Counted from the stretch's first letter, positions 46,622 through 57,061 are shown. The stretch: DNA of 64,000 bases from Dryocola clanedunensis subsp. sulfonylureivorans (GCF_016756775.1 NZ_JAERMU010000023.1:1-64000), one strand, 5' to 3'. Notes: generated by a model not told the origin, from the letters alone. Translations and numbers: made by a program.

Positions 46622-47474
46622 AACCTTCCTCCAGCAATCCTGCCCGCGCCATACGTTCCAGCACCCAGTCCCGGGCTTTTATGACCTCCACTACCGGGTC
46701 TACCGCCGTTTCGCTCCACATCTCGATGAGATACGGGCCGCGGTAGCCGCTGTGTTTTAACGTCTCAAAGCAGCGTTCAAACTCCACGACACCCGAGCCA
46801 AAAGGCACATTTTTAAAAACGCCGGGGCGCGTGTCTTTAACGTGAACGGCGACGATATGCCCGCTTCCTGCCTGCAACTCCATCTGCACGTCGTTATCCC
46901 ACGCGGAGAGATTGCCGATATCCGGGTAAAGCTGGAACCACGGATTATTAAGATAGTGGGCATAGCCCATTGCCTTGCTGATGGAGTTCATCAGCGGGTA
47001 GTCCATGATTTCCATCGCCAGCGTCACCTGCGCGCGGCTCGCCATTTCAACCGCCAGGGTTAACCCTTCCCGGAAGCGACGACGGGTTTCGTCGTTAGCC
47101 TGCTGGTAATAAACGTCATAACCCGCCAGCTGGATAACGCGAATGCCCACGTCCTGCGCCAGCTCAATGGCTTTGCGCATGATCTCCAGCCCCTGGTTAC
47201 GCACCGCATCGTCTTCACTCCCCAGCGGGTAGCGGCGGTGGGCGCTAAGGCACATCGACGGAACGCGAACCCCGGTTTCGGCCACGGCCTGCACCAGCGC
47301 CAGGCGCTGTTCACGGCTCCAGTCCAGGCGCGACAGCCGGTTATCCGTTTCATCCACCGACATTTCCACGAAATCAAACTCAAGCGTTGCCGCAAGAGAC
47401 AGCTTTTCCTGCCAGCACTCCCCGACGGGGAGCGCCTTTTCATAGATACCCAGCGGAACCTGTTTGTGCAACAT
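46608..47474 (-). CDS. ulaE: L-xylulose/3-keto-L-gulonate pathway epimerase UlaE (L-ribulose-5-phosphate 3-epimerase)
   Basis: Encodes 288 residues with a TIM-barrel xylose-isomerase-like fold. It converts L-xylulose 5-phosphate to L-ribulose 5-phosphate. [20 protein letters not shown] and the C-terminal YLIEMWSE segments provide conserved glutamates for metal binding. It is four residues longer than E. coli UlaE. Start at 47474 is 9 bases after the ulaD stop. Confidence 0.96.
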   Translation of the reverse strand: MLHKQVPLGIYEKALPVGECWQEKLSLAATLEFDFVEMSVDETDNRLSRLDWSREQRLALVQAVAETGVRVPSMCLSAHRRYPLGSEDDAVRNQGLEIMRKAIELAQDVGIRVIQLAGYDVYYQQANDETRRRFREGLTLAVEMASRAQVTLAMEIMDYPLMNSISKAMGYAHYLNNPWFQLYPDIGNLSAWDNDVQMELQAGSGHIVAVHVKDTRPGVFKNVPFGSGVVEFERCFETLKHSGYRGPYLIEMWSETAVDPVVEVIKARDWVLERMARAGLLEEGYAAA

Positions 47475-47483
47475 AACCGCTCC

Positions 47484-48140
47484 TTATCCCCAAAGCTGGG
47501 CAATGGAACGTTTAAACTGTCGCGCCGCCGCAACGGGATCTGCGGCGTCACGAATGCTGCGCCCGGCTATAAAGACGTGAATCGGGATGCCCTGAAAGAG
47601 CGGCAAATCCTCCAGTGCCAGACCGCCGGTAACCGTGACTTTAAAGCCCATATCCGCAAGGCGTTTTATCGCCGTGATATCCGCTTCGCTCCAGGCTACG
47701 CCCGCTGCCTGTGCGTCCCGGCTACGATGGTAGACCACCTGCTCAATCCCCGCTTTGCGCCACTCCTGCGCCTGGTCCCACGTCCAGAAACCGGTCAGCT
47801 CGATTTGCACATCGCCGTTAAATTCGCGGGCGACTTCCAGCGCGCCTTTTGCAGTGTTGATGTCCGCACAGCAGATGACGGTGACCCAGTCCGCACTGGC
47901 TTCAAAACACATACGAGAAAGGATTTTCCCCGCGTCGGCGATCTTGGCATCCGCCAGCACAATTTTGTGCGGGTAAAGCGCCTTTAGGTCACGTACCGCA
48001 CGCACGCCCTCGCCCACGCAAAGAATGGTGCCGACTTCAATAATATCCACCTCTTCGGCGATCAGTCGCGTGGTGTGGTAGGCATCCGAAAGGGTCTGGT
48101 TATCCAGCGCGACCTGCAACATGGGTAATGAATGAGACAT
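47484..48140 (-). CDS. ulaD: 3-keto-L-gulonate-6-phosphate decarboxylase UlaD
   Basis: Encodes 218 residues of the orotidine-phosphate-decarboxylase suprafamily. The Mg-dependent enzyme decarboxylates 3-keto-L-gulonate 6-phosphate to L-xylulose 5-phosphate. The catalytic [12 protein letters not shown] segment and the phosphate-binding GGLALEDLP and FIAGRSI are present. It follows ulaC by nine bases. Confidence 0.97.
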   Translation of the reverse strand: MSHSLPMLQVALDNQTLSDAYHTTRLIAEEVDIIEVGTILCVGEGVRAVRDLKALYPHKIVLADAKIADAGKILSRMCFEASADWVTVICCADINTAKGALEVAREFNGDVQIELTGFWTWDQAQEWRKAGIEQVVYHRSRDAQAAGVAWSEADITAIKRLADMGFKVTVTGGLALEDLPLFQGIPIHVFIAGRSIRDAADPVAAARQFKRSIAQLWG

Positions 48141-48149
48141 AAAAACTCC

Positions 48150-48617
48150 TCAGGCAGCCGCAGCCGTGGCGCGGTCGATTAAGTCCAGCACTTCCTGCTC
48201 GGTTCGGCAGGCGCGTAAACGATCAAAATTGGCTTCATCTTCAAACAGGTTGACGATCTGCATGATGCCCACCTCCTGATGGGTATTGGCATCTTCCGCA
48301 GCCAGGGTAATCAGGATGTCTACCGGATCGTTATCGTCATGATTGAAGACCAGCGGTGTTTTCAGCGTCACCAGCGCAAAGCCGGTGCGCTTCACGCCTT
48401 CCTCCGGCCTTCCGTGGGGCATGGCAAGACCCGGAGCGATAACGAAGTAAGGTCCGAACTGCGCCACCCCCTCCAGAATGGCCTGGTAGTAACGTGGCTC
48501 CACAACCCCGGCATCCACCAGCAGATCGACGCCAATTTTTACCGCTTCCTGCCAGGTTTCAGCCTCCGCCTGCAGGCGGATAGCGTGGTTCTGCGCCAGC
48601 GAATCACGTAATTTCAT
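48150..48617 (-). CDS. ulaC: Ascorbate PTS enzyme IIA, UlaC
   Basis: Encodes 155 residues of the fructose/mannitol-type IIA family. It accepts phosphate from HPr on the histidine in [12 protein letters not shown] and passes it to UlaB. I prefer the second of two consecutive ATG codons, which is better placed after AAGGAG. Six to ten bases separate it from ulaB. Confidence 0.95.
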   Translation of the reverse strand: MKLRDSLAQNHAIRLQAEAETWQEAVKIGVDLLVDAGVVEPRYYQAILEGVAQFGPYFVIAPGLAMPHGRPEEGVKRTGFALVTLKTPLVFNHDDNDPVDILITLAAEDANTHQEVGIMQIVNLFEDEANFDRLRACRTEQEVLDLIDRATAAAA

Positions 48618-48626
48618 CATGGCTCC

Positions 48627-48932
48627 TTACTGCATATCCTTCGGAAAATGCGCCTGAATCACTTCCATTAGCTTCGGCCCGAAGTCCGCGGCGCTCAGCA
48701 TGTTGCGAACCCCGACCACGAACTTGTTGCCCGACACCGTGATTTCGCTGGCGACATGGGTGGAAGCGATAATGATGTCTGCGCCGCTCAGCTCGCTTTT
48801 ATACTCCCCGACGGCGCAGCTGTTGACGCTGTGCTGCACGCCCTGTTCGGTCAGAAACTGATCGACTTTCATTTTCATAATCATGGAACTGCCCTGCCCA
48901 CAGCCACAAACAGCAAGAATGCGTACGGTCAT
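48627..48932 (-). CDS. ulaB: Ascorbate PTS enzyme IIB, UlaB
   Basis: Encodes 101 residues, the E. coli length. The phosphoryl-carrying Cys9 lies in [12 protein letters not shown], which is followed by the usual P-loop-like turn. It phosphorylates ascorbate as it enters through UlaA. E. coli has Asn at residue 11, where this protein has Cys. It is three bases after ulaA. Confidence 0.96.
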   Translation of the reverse strand: MTVRILAVCGCGQGSSMIMKMKVDQFLTEQGVQHSVNSCAVGEYKSELSGADIIIASTHVASEITVSGNKFVVGVRNMLSAADFGPKLMEVIQAHFPKDMQ

Positions 48933-48935
48933 AAT

Positions 48936-50342
48936 TCAATTCCTTTCGTTAACGGTAGTTTCTGTCAGGTGTTTTTCAGCGTCCTCTTCCTGGCGCAGCG
49001 TGCGCCCGGCAAAGAACATGTAAACCAGTGCGATAACCACAATGACGCCCATGAACCACAGCCCAAGAGTCAGCCCCTGCATAATGGGCGGTGCCAGAAT
49101 CGACCAGTCGGCCATCCCCATCCAGGCGCTTAGCCCCGTAAGCTTCACCGCCCACACGCAGCCGAAAATTTCAATCATGCCCATCACCAGGCAGATTTTT
49201 AGCGCCGCGCGCCAGCCGCCGAAGTGATTAGCAAATACGCCGATAGTGGCGTTAGAGAAGAACATGGGAATAAAGCCGGGGATGATCATGATGGAAGAGC
49301 CGATGGCGATCAGAATACCTACCGCAATTAGCTGACCGATGGTGCCCCAGATAAAGCCCCAGACCACCGCGTTTGGCGCGAAGCTGTAGATTGCCGCACA
49401 GTCGATGGCCAGCACGGCGCCGGGAATTAAGCGCTGAGAGATACCGTTGAAGGCTTCCGAAAGCTCAGCTACGAACATCCTTACGCCCTGAACGATAATG
49501 AAAATAGCGACAGCAAACTGGAAGCCGGTTTGCAGGATGTAGATAGTCCAGTGGGTTTTGCCGGCCATTGCCTGCAGAGTGTCGAGACCAAACGAGCAGA
49601 GAATAGCGCCAAAGAACAGCGTCATCACAATGGCGGTAGAAACAATGTTGTCATGGAAGATATTCAGCCAGCCCGGCAGGTTGAGATCCTCAACGCTCTC
49701 TTCCTTTTTGCCCAGATACGGCGCGATTTTGTAGGCAATCCAGGAAGCAAACTGCTGCTGGTGACCGATAGAAAAACCGCTGTTTTCCGTTACCGCCTGA
49801 GTGGGTTTAAACATCATGTTGGAGGTGATGCCCCAGTAGAGCGAAACCAGCACCGCGGTACAGATGATGGTGGTCCACATTGGGTAGCCGAGAATAAAGA
49901 AGAAGACGGCAATCAGCCCCGCCTGCTGGAACATAATATGCCCGGTGAGCATGATGGTACGAATGCCCGTCACCCGCCGCAGCAGGACGTAGAAGATATT
50001 CAGCGCAAGCGCCAGGAGGACGGCATAGCCCACCCAGCTGTAGGCATCTCCCATTCTTTCGACAGTGGCCATCATCGAAGCGTAGGTGTCTGAAATGGCA
50101 CCGTTAATCCCGTACACCTCCGACATCTTCGCGACTACCGGTTTAAAGGTGCCGGTCAGAATGCCTGACCCCGCCTGTAATAACATAAAGCCGATAATGG
50201 TTTTGATGGTGCCTTTGATGATGACGCTGGCGCTTTTACGCAGCAGGAGATAACCCAGACAGGTGACTATCCCCAGCAGCAGCGGCGCGTTCGTCATGAC
50301 CTGGTTAAAAAAGATGGTAAAGGCGTTGTAGAGGGTTTCCAT
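48936..50342 (-). CDS. ulaA: Ascorbate PTS permease enzyme IIC, UlaA
   Basis: Encodes 468 residues with about 11 membrane segments of the EIIC-GAT/SgaT family. It is the inner-membrane channel through which L-ascorbate is imported and phosphorylated. [20 protein letters not shown] matches E. coli UlaA. I start at 50342, after GGAGA, rather than at the longer frame. First gene of ulaABCDEF. Confidence 0.96.
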   Translation of the reverse strand: METLYNAFTIFFNQVMTNAPLLLGIVTCLGYLLLRKSASVIIKGTIKTIIGFMLLQAGSGILTGTFKPVVAKMSEVYGINGAISDTYASMMATVERMGDAYSWVGYAVLLALALNIFYVLLRRVTGIRTIMLTGHIMFQQAGLIAVFFFILGYPMWTTIICTAVLVSLYWGITSNMMFKPTQAVTENSGFSIGHQQQFASWIAYKIAPYLGKKEESVEDLNLPGWLNIFHDNIVSTAIVMTLFFGAILCSFGLDTLQAMAGKTHWTIYILQTGFQFAVAIFIIVQGVRMFVAELSEAFNGISQRLIPGAVLAIDCAAIYSFAPNAVVWGFIWGTIGQLIAVGILIAIGSSIMIIPGFIPMFFSNATIGVFANHFGGWRAALKICLVMGMIEIFGCVWAVKLTGLSAWMGMADWSILAPPIMQGLTLGLWFMGVIVVIALVYMFFAGRTLRQEEDAEKHLTETTVNERN

Positions 50343-50432
50343 AAAGCTCTCCGTAGGGTAGTGCTCCCTGTCTATGTACTTAAGCGTGACCGACAGGTGG
50401 AAGCGGTGTGCCCACACTTTATGAATCAAAAG

Positions 50433-50459
50433 TAATCACAACAAGATCAAATGTGATTA
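50433..50459. promoter_or_regulatory. Candidate UlaR operator in the ulaA/ulaG region
   Basis: TAATCACA (50433-50440) and TGTGATTA (50452-50459) form an 8-bp inverted repeat with an 11-base spacer, upstream of the ula operon. The 383-base ulaA-ulaG spacer is the known control region in E. coli, where UlaR represses both divergent promoters, with CRP and IHF. The binding site is inferred from symmetry and position. Confidence 0.5.
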
Positions 50460-50460
50460 T

Positions 50461-50478
50461 TTGTGAGATGTTTCGCAA
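50461..50478. promoter_or_regulatory. Probable CRP site in the ulaA/ulaG region
   Basis: TGTGA, GATGTT and TCGCA (50462-50477) match nine of ten core positions of the CRP consensus. It lies between the divergent ulaA and ulaG starts, consistent with known catabolite control of the ula regulon. The rest of the spacer (50479-50725) is AT-rich, suitable for IHF, but no exact IHF consensus was seen. Confidence 0.65.
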
Positions 50479-50725
50479 ATTATTTACCTTACGCTTATGA
50501 AGGTAATTGCCCCTGGTCGTAAACCTCATTTAATTATCTTAAAATCAACAATATAAATAAAAATTATGTTATTTAACCTTTCAGATCGGCCCCGGTAACC
50601 TCCTAATAACCTGATACGCAGCATAGAAATAATGCTTCTCAAGGCTGATTTTTGATGCCAATATAAATCATATCGAATCATTAAATGATTAAACTTGATT
50701 TCAAAAACAGATCAGGAGAAGGTTC

Positions 50726-51790
50726 ATGAGCAAAGTAGCAACGATCACCCGCGAGTCCTGGATACTGAGCACTTTCCCGGAGTGGGGGAGCTGGCTGAAC
50801 GAAGAAATTGAGCAGGAAGCGGTCGTGCCTGGAACATTTGCGATGTGGTGGCTGGGCTGCACCGGGATCTGGCTGAAGTCCCAGGGGCAGGCCAATATCT
50901 GCGTCGACTTCTGGTGCGGCACAGGCAAACAGAGCCACGGTAATCCGCTGATGAAAGCCGGGCACCAGATGCAGCGTATGGCGGGTGTGAAAAAACTTCA
51001 GCCAAACCTGCGCACCACACCGTTCGTACTCGATCCTTTTGCCATTCGCACTGTTGATGCGGTACTGGCGACGCACGATCACAACGATCATATCGACGTG
51101 AACGTTGCGGCGGCAGTCATGCAGAACTGTCCTTCAGACGTGCCTTTTATCGGGCCGCAAACCTGCGTGGATATCTGGGTAAACTGGGGAGTGCCGCGTG
51201 AACGCTGCATCGTGGTAAAGCCGGGCGACGTGGTGAAGGTGAAAGATATTGAAATCCATGCGCTGGACGCCTTTGACCGCACGGCGCTGATTACCCTGGC
51301 GGCGGAAGAGAAAGCCGCTGGCGTTTTGCCGGATGGAATGGATGAACGCGCGGTGAACTACCTGTTCAAAACACCGGGGGGCAATCTCTATCACAGCGGT
51401 GACTCCCATTATTCCAACTACTATGCGAAGCACGGTAACGACCACCAGATTGACGTGGCGCTTGGCTCTTACGGCGAGAACCCGCGCGGCATCACGGATA
51501 AAATGACCAGCGCTGACATTCTGCGCATGGCCGAGTCGCTTAACACCAAAGTCGTGATCCCGTTCCACCATGATATCTGGTCAAATTTCCAGGCGGACCC
51601 GCAGGAGATTCGCGTGCTATGGGAGATGAAAAAAGATCGGCTGAAATATGGTTTTAAACCGTTTATCTGGCAGGTGGGGGGCAAGTTTACCTGGCCGCTG
51701 GATAAAGACCTGTTCGAGTACCACTACCCGCGCGGATTCGACGACTGCTTTACCATCGAGCCGGATCTCCCTTTCAGGTCCTTCCTTTAA
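50726..51790 (+). CDS. ulaG: L-ascorbate-6-phosphate lactonase UlaG
   Basis: Encodes 354 residues of the metallo-beta-lactamase fold. The Mn-dependent enzyme opens the lactone ring of L-ascorbate 6-phosphate. The metal-binding motif THDHNDHID is at 116-124, with further His ligands in YHSGDSHYS and PFHHDI. AGGAGAAGG precedes the ATG. It is divergent from ulaABCDEF and upstream of ulaR. Confidence 0.98.
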   Translation: MSKVATITRESWILSTFPEWGSWLNEEIEQEAVVPGTFAMWWLGCTGIWLKSQGQANICVDFWCGTGKQSHGNPLMKAGHQMQRMAGVKKLQPNLRTTPFVLDPFAIRTVDAVLATHDHNDHIDVNVAAAVMQNCPSDVPFIGPQTCVDIWVNWGVPRERCIVVKPGDVVKVKDIEIHALDAFDRTALITLAAEEKAAGVLPDGMDERAVNYLFKTPGGNLYHSGDSHYSNYYAKHGNDHQIDVALGSYGENPRGITDKMTSADILRMAESLNTKVVIPFHHDIWSNFQADPQEIRVLWEMKKDRLKYGFKPFIWQVGGKFTWPLDKDLFEYHYPRGFDDCFTIEPDLPFRSFL

Positions 51791-51794
51791 ACTT

Positions 51795-51819
51795 AAGCCG
51801 GGCAGCTGCCCGGCTTTTT
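51795..51819 (+). terminator. Rho-independent terminator after ulaG
   Basis: AAGCCGGGCAG and CTGCCCGGCTT form a perfect palindrome with a T5 tail. It ends the ulaG transcript before ulaR. Confidence 0.9.
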
Positions 51820-51891
51820 CAGCGTTAAACTTAGGTTTTTCACCCGTTTTCAAATATCATCTTTAAAAATCATATCTTATCGGGAATAAGC

Positions 51892-52647
51892 ATGACCGAA
51901 GCACAGCGTCATCAGATTCTGCTTGAACTGCTGCAGCAAACTGGGTTCGTCACGGTTGAGCAGGTTATGGAACGCCTGGCCATTTCACCCGCCACCGCGC
52001 GCCGCGATATCAACAAGCTGGATGAGAGCGGCAGATTGAAAAAGGTGCGTAACGGCGCGGAGGCGGTAAGCCAGCAGCGGCCTCGCTGGACGCCAATGAA
52101 TATCCACCTGGCACAGAATCACGACGAGAAAAGCCGTATTGCCAGCGCCGCTTCGCAGCTGGTGAGTCCGGGGGAAAGCGTCGTCATCAACTGTGGATCT
52201 ACCGCGTTTTTGCTTGGACAGGAAATTTGCGGCAAGCCGGTACAAATCATCACTAATTACCTGCCGCTGGCGAATTACCTCATCGAGCAGGAGCATGACA
52301 GCGTGGTTATCATGGGGGGGCAATATAACAAGAGCCACTCTATTACCCTCGGCCCGCAGGACAGCGAAACCTCGCTGTACGCCGGCCACTGGATGTTTAC
52401 CAGCGGTAAAGGGCTGACGGCGGAAGGGCTGTATAAAACGGATATGCTTACCGCAATGGCCGAACAGAAAATGCTGGGGGTGGTGGGCAAACTGGCGGTA
52501 CTGGTCGACAGCAGCAAAGTGGGGCAGCGGGCGGGTATGCTGTTCAGCCGCGCAGAGCAGATTGACCTGGTCATCACCGGCAGGCAGGCCTCGCCTGAAG
52601 TGGTTAAAAAACTTCAGGATCAAGGCGTGCAGGTCATTCTGGTTTAG
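51892..52647 (+). CDS. ulaR: UlaR, DeoR-family repressor of the ula regulon
   Basis: Encodes 251 residues, the E. coli length. A DeoR helix-turn-helix ([20 protein letters not shown], then [15 protein letters not shown]) precedes a sugar-phosphate sensor domain. UlaR releases DNA on binding L-ascorbate 6-phosphate. It ends directly at the yjfP stop, with no spacer between the convergent genes. Confidence 0.97.
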   Translation: MTEAQRHQILLELLQQTGFVTVEQVMERLAISPATARRDINKLDESGRLKKVRNGAEAVSQQRPRWTPMNIHLAQNHDEKSRIASAASQLVSPGESVVINCGSTAFLLGQEICGKPVQIITNYLPLANYLIEQEHDSVVIMGGQYNKSHSITLGPQDSETSLYAGHWMFTSGKGLTAEGLYKTDMLTAMAEQKMLGVVGKLAVLVDSSKVGQRAGMLFSRAEQIDLVITGRQASPEVVKKLQDQGVQVILV

Positions 52648-53376
52648 CTAAAGATTGCTGATGAAAAAGCGGCTGGTCGCTTCCAGCGCGGTGGGGGTAA
52701 TCCGGTGCTTTACGCCCGCTTCCCACAGGCAGGTCAGCTGCTGGTCCACCCCCTGCTGAATCAGCGCCTGCTGTAAGCGGAAAGTCTCTGCCGCTGGCAC
52801 TACGTCATCCTCTTCACCATGCCACAGCAGCAGCGGGCGGTTGCCGATGCGCTCCAGCTGGCTGCTGATATCGTATTCCGCAAGCCGGGCGAGAGTGGTT
52901 TCCAGCTGGTCTGCTTTCGGCGGGAATAAGGTTTTCGCGAGCTGGGTGAAATAGCCCGATCCCATCAGGCAGGCCACGCTGCGCACTTCCTCATGGCGGG
53001 CCATTATGCCCAGTGCGGTCATGCCCCCCATCGATGCCCCGCCAACGGCGAGACGCCCTTCGGCAATCAGGCCCTGCTCCTCAAGCGCATCTCGCAACAG
53101 GGGGTACTCGTCAATATTCGTTTTCAGAATCGGCCAGAACTGGCTCAGACGCGCTTCAACATCCCCGTTAAAACGAGCGCCGTGGGCCTGCGCATCCGGC
53201 ATCACCACGCGTATTCCCGCCTGCGCCAGCGCGACGGCAAAATAACTGTAAACCAGCTTCGAGGAGGTAAAGCCGTGATAAAACAGTACGGTGGGCAACG
53301 CTTCTTGCCTCTGCCCGCCAGGAACAGCATGTAAAACCTCGATCCCTGCCAGCCGTTCCGTATACATTTCTATCAT
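52648..53376 (-). CDS. yjfP: YjfP, alpha/beta-hydrolase carboxylesterase
   Basis: Encodes 242 residues (E. coli: 249). The nucleophile is Ser115 in GGASMGGMT. An oxyanion-hole-type HGF (FYHGFTSS) is near residue 34, and a WHGEEDDVVP segment and VKHRIT near the end give the likely Asp and His. E. coli YjfP is an esterase of unknown natural substrate. I prefer the second of two adjacent ATG codons because of distance from GGGGAGA. Confidence 0.92.
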   Translation of the reverse strand: MIEMYTERLAGIEVLHAVPGGQRQEALPTVLFYHGFTSSKLVYSYFAVALAQAGIRVVMPDAQAHGARFNGDVEARLSQFWPILKTNIDEYPLLRDALEEQGLIAEGRLAVGGASMGGMTALGIMARHEEVRSVACLMGSGYFTQLAKTLFPPKADQLETTLARLAEYDISSQLERIGNRPLLLWHGEEDDVVPAAETFRLQQALIQQGVDQQLTCLWEAGVKHRITPTALEATSRFFISNL

Positions 53377-53598
53377 CATTCTCTCCCCGTCGTTACGCTG
53401 TGAATGTCTGTTGTAAGCCACGGCGTAGCAGGTGGCAAGAAAATCACTATTACGGATTATTGTAACGATGAGATCTCACCGACGATTTTCATTCGAAAGT
53501 GATTCAAAAGCGCGGGAGAGGTAACAGAAAGGGAACATTCCCTCTTCACAGCGCCGGCCCGAAACTACACTATGACTATCAGGAAACGAGAAAATACC

Positions 53599-53901
53599 AT
53601 GCGACTGCTATCTGCTCTGTTACTGGCAACAACGCTTAGCGCCTGTTCTGTCCTGCAAGGAACGCCCCAGCCAGCACCACCGGTTGCGGATCATCCGCAG
53701 GAAATACAGCGCAACCAAACCCAGGGGCTGACAAAGATTGGAACAGTCTCCACCCTTGAGCGTGGCGCGCCTTCTGATTCTGAAGCGATAATCAAAGCAA
53801 AGGCAGCAGCGGCCAAAGCAGATTTTTATGTCATCGTCCTTAATGACGAGACGGTCGTTCCGGGACAATGGTACGCGCAGGCGATTTTGTACCGAAAATG
53901 A
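53599..53901 (+). CDS. bsmA: BsmA (YjfO), biofilm/stress/motility lipoprotein
   Basis: Encodes 100 residues. A lipoprotein signal with lipobox LSAC (Cys16) precedes a proline-rich linker and a YhcN (DUF1471) domain ending GQWYAQAILYRK. E. coli BsmA affects peroxide tolerance, motility and biofilm. The start giving MRLLSALLLA keeps a proper lipoprotein signal; the longest frame adds nine residues. It is 159 bases upstream of yjfN. Confidence 0.9.
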   Translation: MRLLSALLLATTLSACSVLQGTPQPAPPVADHPQEIQRNQTQGLTKIGTVSTLERGAPSDSEAIIKAKAAAAKADFYVIVLNDETVVPGQWYAQAILYRK

Positions 53902-54060
53902 GATCCTGATGCTGCTTGTTTATTGATATTTACACAGATTTTCGGCGATTTATTGTTTCACATGCACAATGGACCTCACGCCACACCGGCTTGCATGGGG
54001 CCCAGATTAAGCGAAGGAATGCCCTGTTGATGACCGGGGTTTGTTGATAAGGAACTAACA

Positions 54061-54336
54061 ATGAAACGATCGTTTGCCTTAACCTCATTGCTGCTATCCG
54101 TAGGAATGATTACTACTGCGGCTCAATCGGCAGAAGATGTCGCAGCTGACTGTGTGACAGGACTGAATGAAATTGGTCTGATATCCCTGAACAGCATCGC
54201 AGGCAGCGCGCAGGATGTGGAAAAAGTGATCGCGCTGAAGGCCGATGAGCAAGGCGCATCCTATTACCGCATTATTAAAATGCAGGAGAACTACCATGCT
54301 GATAGCTGGCGTGCACAGGCGATCCTGTATGCCTGA
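54061..54336 (+). CDS. yjfN: YjfN, small periplasmic YhcN-family protein
   Basis: Encodes 91 residues. A signal peptide (SLLLSVGMITTAAQSA) precedes a DUF1471 domain closely matching E. coli YjfN (ADCVTGLNEIGLIS, then WRAQAILYA). YjfN is a known activator of the DegP protease in E. coli. It is followed by a terminator and convergent with aidB. Confidence 0.9.
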   Translation: MKRSFALTSLLLSVGMITTAAQSAEDVAADCVTGLNEIGLISLNSIAGSAQDVEKVIALKADEQGASYYRIIKMQENYHADSWRAQAILYA

Positions 54337-54356
54337 AAACACATCTTATATTCCCT

Positions 54357-54388
54357 GAAAGCCGCCCCTCCGGGTGGCTTTCTTATTT
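54357..54388 (+). terminator. Terminator of yjfN
   Basis: GAAAGCCGCCC and GGGTGGCTTTC form an 11-bp stem (one G-T pair) around CTCC, followed by TTATTTTA. It lies between convergent yjfN and aidB. Confidence 0.8.
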
Positions 54389-56022
54389 TAAGCCGTGCGA
54401 CCAGTCGCCCGCAGCAGTACGACCTTCAGTATCGATTCAGGCAAAACGGACTCTCCACGCTCATCCAGCACCATTCGGCACCAGGCTTCTGCCAACGGCG
54501 GGGAAAGGTGCGGCAGCAGTTGGGCAGCGGTTGCCAGATTTGCCAGCTGCTTAGCAATGTTACGTCCCCACTCCTCCTGAGGCTTACGCAGGCGCTGCTG
54601 AAGCTGCCGCCAGCTACGGTCAAAATGACGGTTCTGCCCCTTCACTTCATCAAACTCGGCGTGGAGCATCTCCAGCACGCCCGGCTGACGCGTGATAACC
54701 CGCAGCACATCCAGCCCCATAATGTTCCCGGAGCCTTCCCAGATGCTGTTAACCGGCATTTCACGGTAGAGACGGGGCAGCTCGCTTTCTTCGCAATAGC
54801 CGATCCCCCCCAGCACCTCCATTGCCTCTGCCACAAACGGAATTCCTGCCTTGCAGACGCTGAATTTCGCCGCGGGGGTAAACAGGCGGCTGTAAGCCAG
54901 CTCACGGGGTTCGTTCGGTGATTCCCATGCCCGGGCCAGCCTGAACAGAAATGCGGTCTGCCCCTCCAGCTGGAGAGCCATACGGCCAAGCACCTGACGC
55001 ATAATGGGCTGGTCGATAAGGTTTTTACCGAATGCCTGCCGCTGATGAGCATGGTAGAGCGCTATGGAAAGTGCACGACGCATCAGGCCATGGCTGCCAA
55101 GGGCACAGTCGAAGCGGGTGTAGCCGCCCATTTTCAGGATGCAGCGAACCCCTTCCCCTTCCTCGCCGATTAGCCAGCCGACAGCATCACAAAATTCCAC
55201 TTCGCTGCTGGCGTTGGAACGATTACCCAGCTTGTCTTTCAGACGCTCCAGCCGGACATGGTTACGCTCGCCGTCAGGTAAAAATCGCGGCACGAAGAAG
55301 CATGAAAGGCCGCCTTTGGCCTGCGCCAGTACGAGGTGCGCATCACTTTGCGGCACGGAGAAGAACCACTTATGGCCGACCAGGCGGTACATCTCACCCG
55401 GCCCGGCTTTGTCTAAGGCTTCCGCTCTGGTGGTATTGCTGAGTACGTCCGAACCGCCCTGCTTTTCCGTCATCCCCATGCCAATCAGCAGCCCACGTTT
55501 CTGGCTACCGGGCAACAGATGGGCATCGTAGCGGTCGCTTAGCAGGGGTTTTGTCCATGAATGAAACTCCTTCGGAAGAGACTTTTGCAGCAGTGGGATT
55601 GCGCCAAACGTCATCGTCACCGGGCAAAGCGTTCCCGCCTCGACCTGGGCATGCTGGACAAACCGGGCCGCACGCGCCACGAAAGAGCCGTGACGGGCGT
55701 CCTCCTGCCACGGAAAATTATGTACCCGGTTCGCGCACAACCCCTGCATCAGCAGGTGCCAGGCCGGGTGAAAGCGCACGTCGTCAAGGCGTTCTCCGCT
55801 GGGGTCGTAGCGCAGCAATTCAGGTGGATTGGCGTTAGCCAGCCTGCCAAGTTCTAACGACTCGGCGGAACCCAGCTGTTGACCAATGCTGGCAAGCAGC
55901 TCGGCGTCCCAGCCTGCCCCTTCACGGGCAACGGCCTCGCACAGCGAGATGTCGGAAAGAAAGAGGTTACTGTTGTTGAGAGGGGTGGGTTGGTTAAAAA
56001 CGGTATGAGTTTGCCAGCGCAT
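54388..56022 (-). CDS. aidB: AidB, acyl-CoA dehydrogenase-like adaptive-response protein
   Basis: Encodes 544 residues, matching E. coli AidB in length. The flavin-containing protein is induced by DNA alkylation and binds DNA, probably protecting promoters, with weak isovaleryl-CoA dehydrogenase activity. GMGMTEKQGGSDV and MPVNSIWEGSGNIMGLDVLRV are acyl-CoA dehydrogenase motifs. AGGAGGG precedes the chosen ATG; a frame extends 24 codons upstream. Ada dependence is known in E. coli. Confidence 0.96.
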   Translation of the reverse strand: MRWQTHTVFNQPTPLNNSNLFLSDISLCEAVAREGAGWDAELLASIGQQLGSAESLELGRLANANPPELLRYDPSGERLDDVRFHPAWHLLMQGLCANRVHNFPWQEDARHGSFVARAARFVQHAQVEAGTLCPVTMTFGAIPLLQKSLPKEFHSWTKPLLSDRYDAHLLPGSQKRGLLIGMGMTEKQGGSDVLSNTTRAEALDKAGPGEMYRLVGHKWFFSVPQSDAHLVLAQAKGGLSCFFVPRFLPDGERNHVRLERLKDKLGNRSNASSEVEFCDAVGWLIGEEGEGVRCILKMGGYTRFDCALGSHGLMRRALSIALYHAHQRQAFGKNLIDQPIMRQVLGRMALQLEGQTAFLFRLARAWESPNEPRELAYSRLFTPAAKFSVCKAGIPFVAEAMEVLGGIGYCEESELPRLYREMPVNSIWEGSGNIMGLDVLRVITRQPGVLEMLHAEFDEVKGQNRHFDRSWRQLQQRLRKPQEEWGRNIAKQLANLATAAQLLPHLSPPLAEAWCRMVLDERGESVLPESILKVVLLRATGRTA

Positions 56023-56194
56023 CGCGTTCCCTCCTGTAATGGCATTGCCATTAATTATGGACGCAGATGGCGCTTGTGCCCGGAGGGGGATCACAAAGCG
56101 GGGTGTAAGCCCGCTCAGAGTATTGCAGAAGCTATAAGACTGTCAGACGACAAATCTATAAAATAAAAAAAGAATATTGTCTGCTGGTTTTACT

Positions 56195-56228
56195 CAAACA
56201 CCAGAAAACCACGCTTTTCTGGTGTTTG
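56195..56228. repeat. 14-bp hairpin in the aidB-rlmB spacer
   Basis: CAAACACCAGAAAA and TTTTCTGGTGTTTG pair around CCACGC. It lies beyond the first rlmB terminator hairpin and could form a second terminator. The CCACG loop resembles the one in the hairpin at 42137-42173. Confidence 0.7.
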
Positions 56229-56241
56229 CCAAAAGTCTGAA

Positions 56242-56270
56242 GCGGGGTGTTGACCACCCCGCCCGTTTTT
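56242..56270. terminator. Hairpin after rlmB
   Basis: GCGGGGTG and CACCCCGC pair around TTGAC. The T-run at 56265-56270 is on the plus strand. On the minus strand, the direction of rlmB, it is followed by TTCAGACTTTT, which is less typical, so it may act with the next hairpin. Confidence 0.6.
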
Positions 56271-57001
56271 TAGCTGCGCTGACGCACCGCTTCGAACAGG
56301 CAGATGCCCGTTGCGACGGAGACGTTCAGTGAGGAGACGGAACCTGCCATTGGAATGCTGATCAGCTCGTCGCAGTGCTCGCGAGTCAGACGGCGCATAC
56401 CTTCGCCTTCCGCCCCCATCACCAGCGCCATCGGGCCGGTCATTTTGCTCTGGTACAGCGTGTGATCTGCTTCGCCAGCGGTGCCGACAATCCAGACGTT
56501 CTCTTCCTGCAGCAGACGCATGGTACGGGCCAGGTTGGTCACGCGGATCAGCGGTACGTTCTCTGCTGCGCCACAGGCCACTTTTTTCGCCGTTGCGTTC
56601 AGCATGGCGGAACGATCTTTCGGGACGATAACCGCATGCACGCCAGCGGCATCTGCGCTACGCAGGCAGGCACCGAGGTTATGGGGATCGGTAACACCAT
56701 CCAGGATCAGCAGGAAAGGCTTCTCGAGGCTGGCAATCAGATCCGGCAGATCGTTCTCCTGATACTGACGGCCCGGCTTCACGCGGGCGATGATCCCCTG
56801 GTGCACCGCCCCTTCGGATTTCTCATCCAGCCACTGACGGTTTGCCACCTGCACCGGCACGCCCTGGGCTTCCAGAGCGTGGATCAAAGGCATCAGACGT
56901 TTGTCTTCACGACCTTTAAGAATAAAAACTTCCTGAAAACGCTGCGGGGCATTATCCAGTAGCGCCTGAACGGCGTGGATGCCGTAAATCATTTCACTCA
57001 T
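56270..57001 (-). CDS. rlmB: 23S rRNA (guanosine-2'-O-)-methyltransferase RlmB
   Basis: Encodes 243 residues of the SpoU/TrmH family, as in E. coli. It methylates the 2'-OH of G2251 in 23S rRNA. An N-terminal L30-like domain precedes the knotted domain; [13 protein letters not shown] and [18 protein letters not shown] are the SAM-binding knot motifs. Third gene of nsrR-rnr-rlmB. The yjfI-yjfC genes that follow in E. coli are missing here. Confidence 0.97.
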   Translation of the reverse strand: MSEMIYGIHAVQALLDNAPQRFQEVFILKGREDKRLMPLIHALEAQGVPVQVANRQWLDEKSEGAVHQGIIARVKPGRQYQENDLPDLIASLEKPFLLILDGVTDPHNLGACLRSADAAGVHAVIVPKDRSAMLNATAKKVACGAAENVPLIRVTNLARTMRLLQEENVWIVGTAGEADHTLYQSKMTGPMALVMGAEGEGMRRLTREHCDELISIPMAGSVSSLNVSVATGICLFEAVRQRS

Positions 57002-57061
57002 TGCTGTTACTCGTTTCAGATGCGATAGCGTCTGTGTTGTTCTGTATTTCGGAGAAAAACC

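Noticed and set aside
50520-50580. IHF site in the ulaA/ulaG region
   Set aside because: AATCAACAATATA resembles the consensus but lacks the TTR end, so only the AT-rich character was noted.
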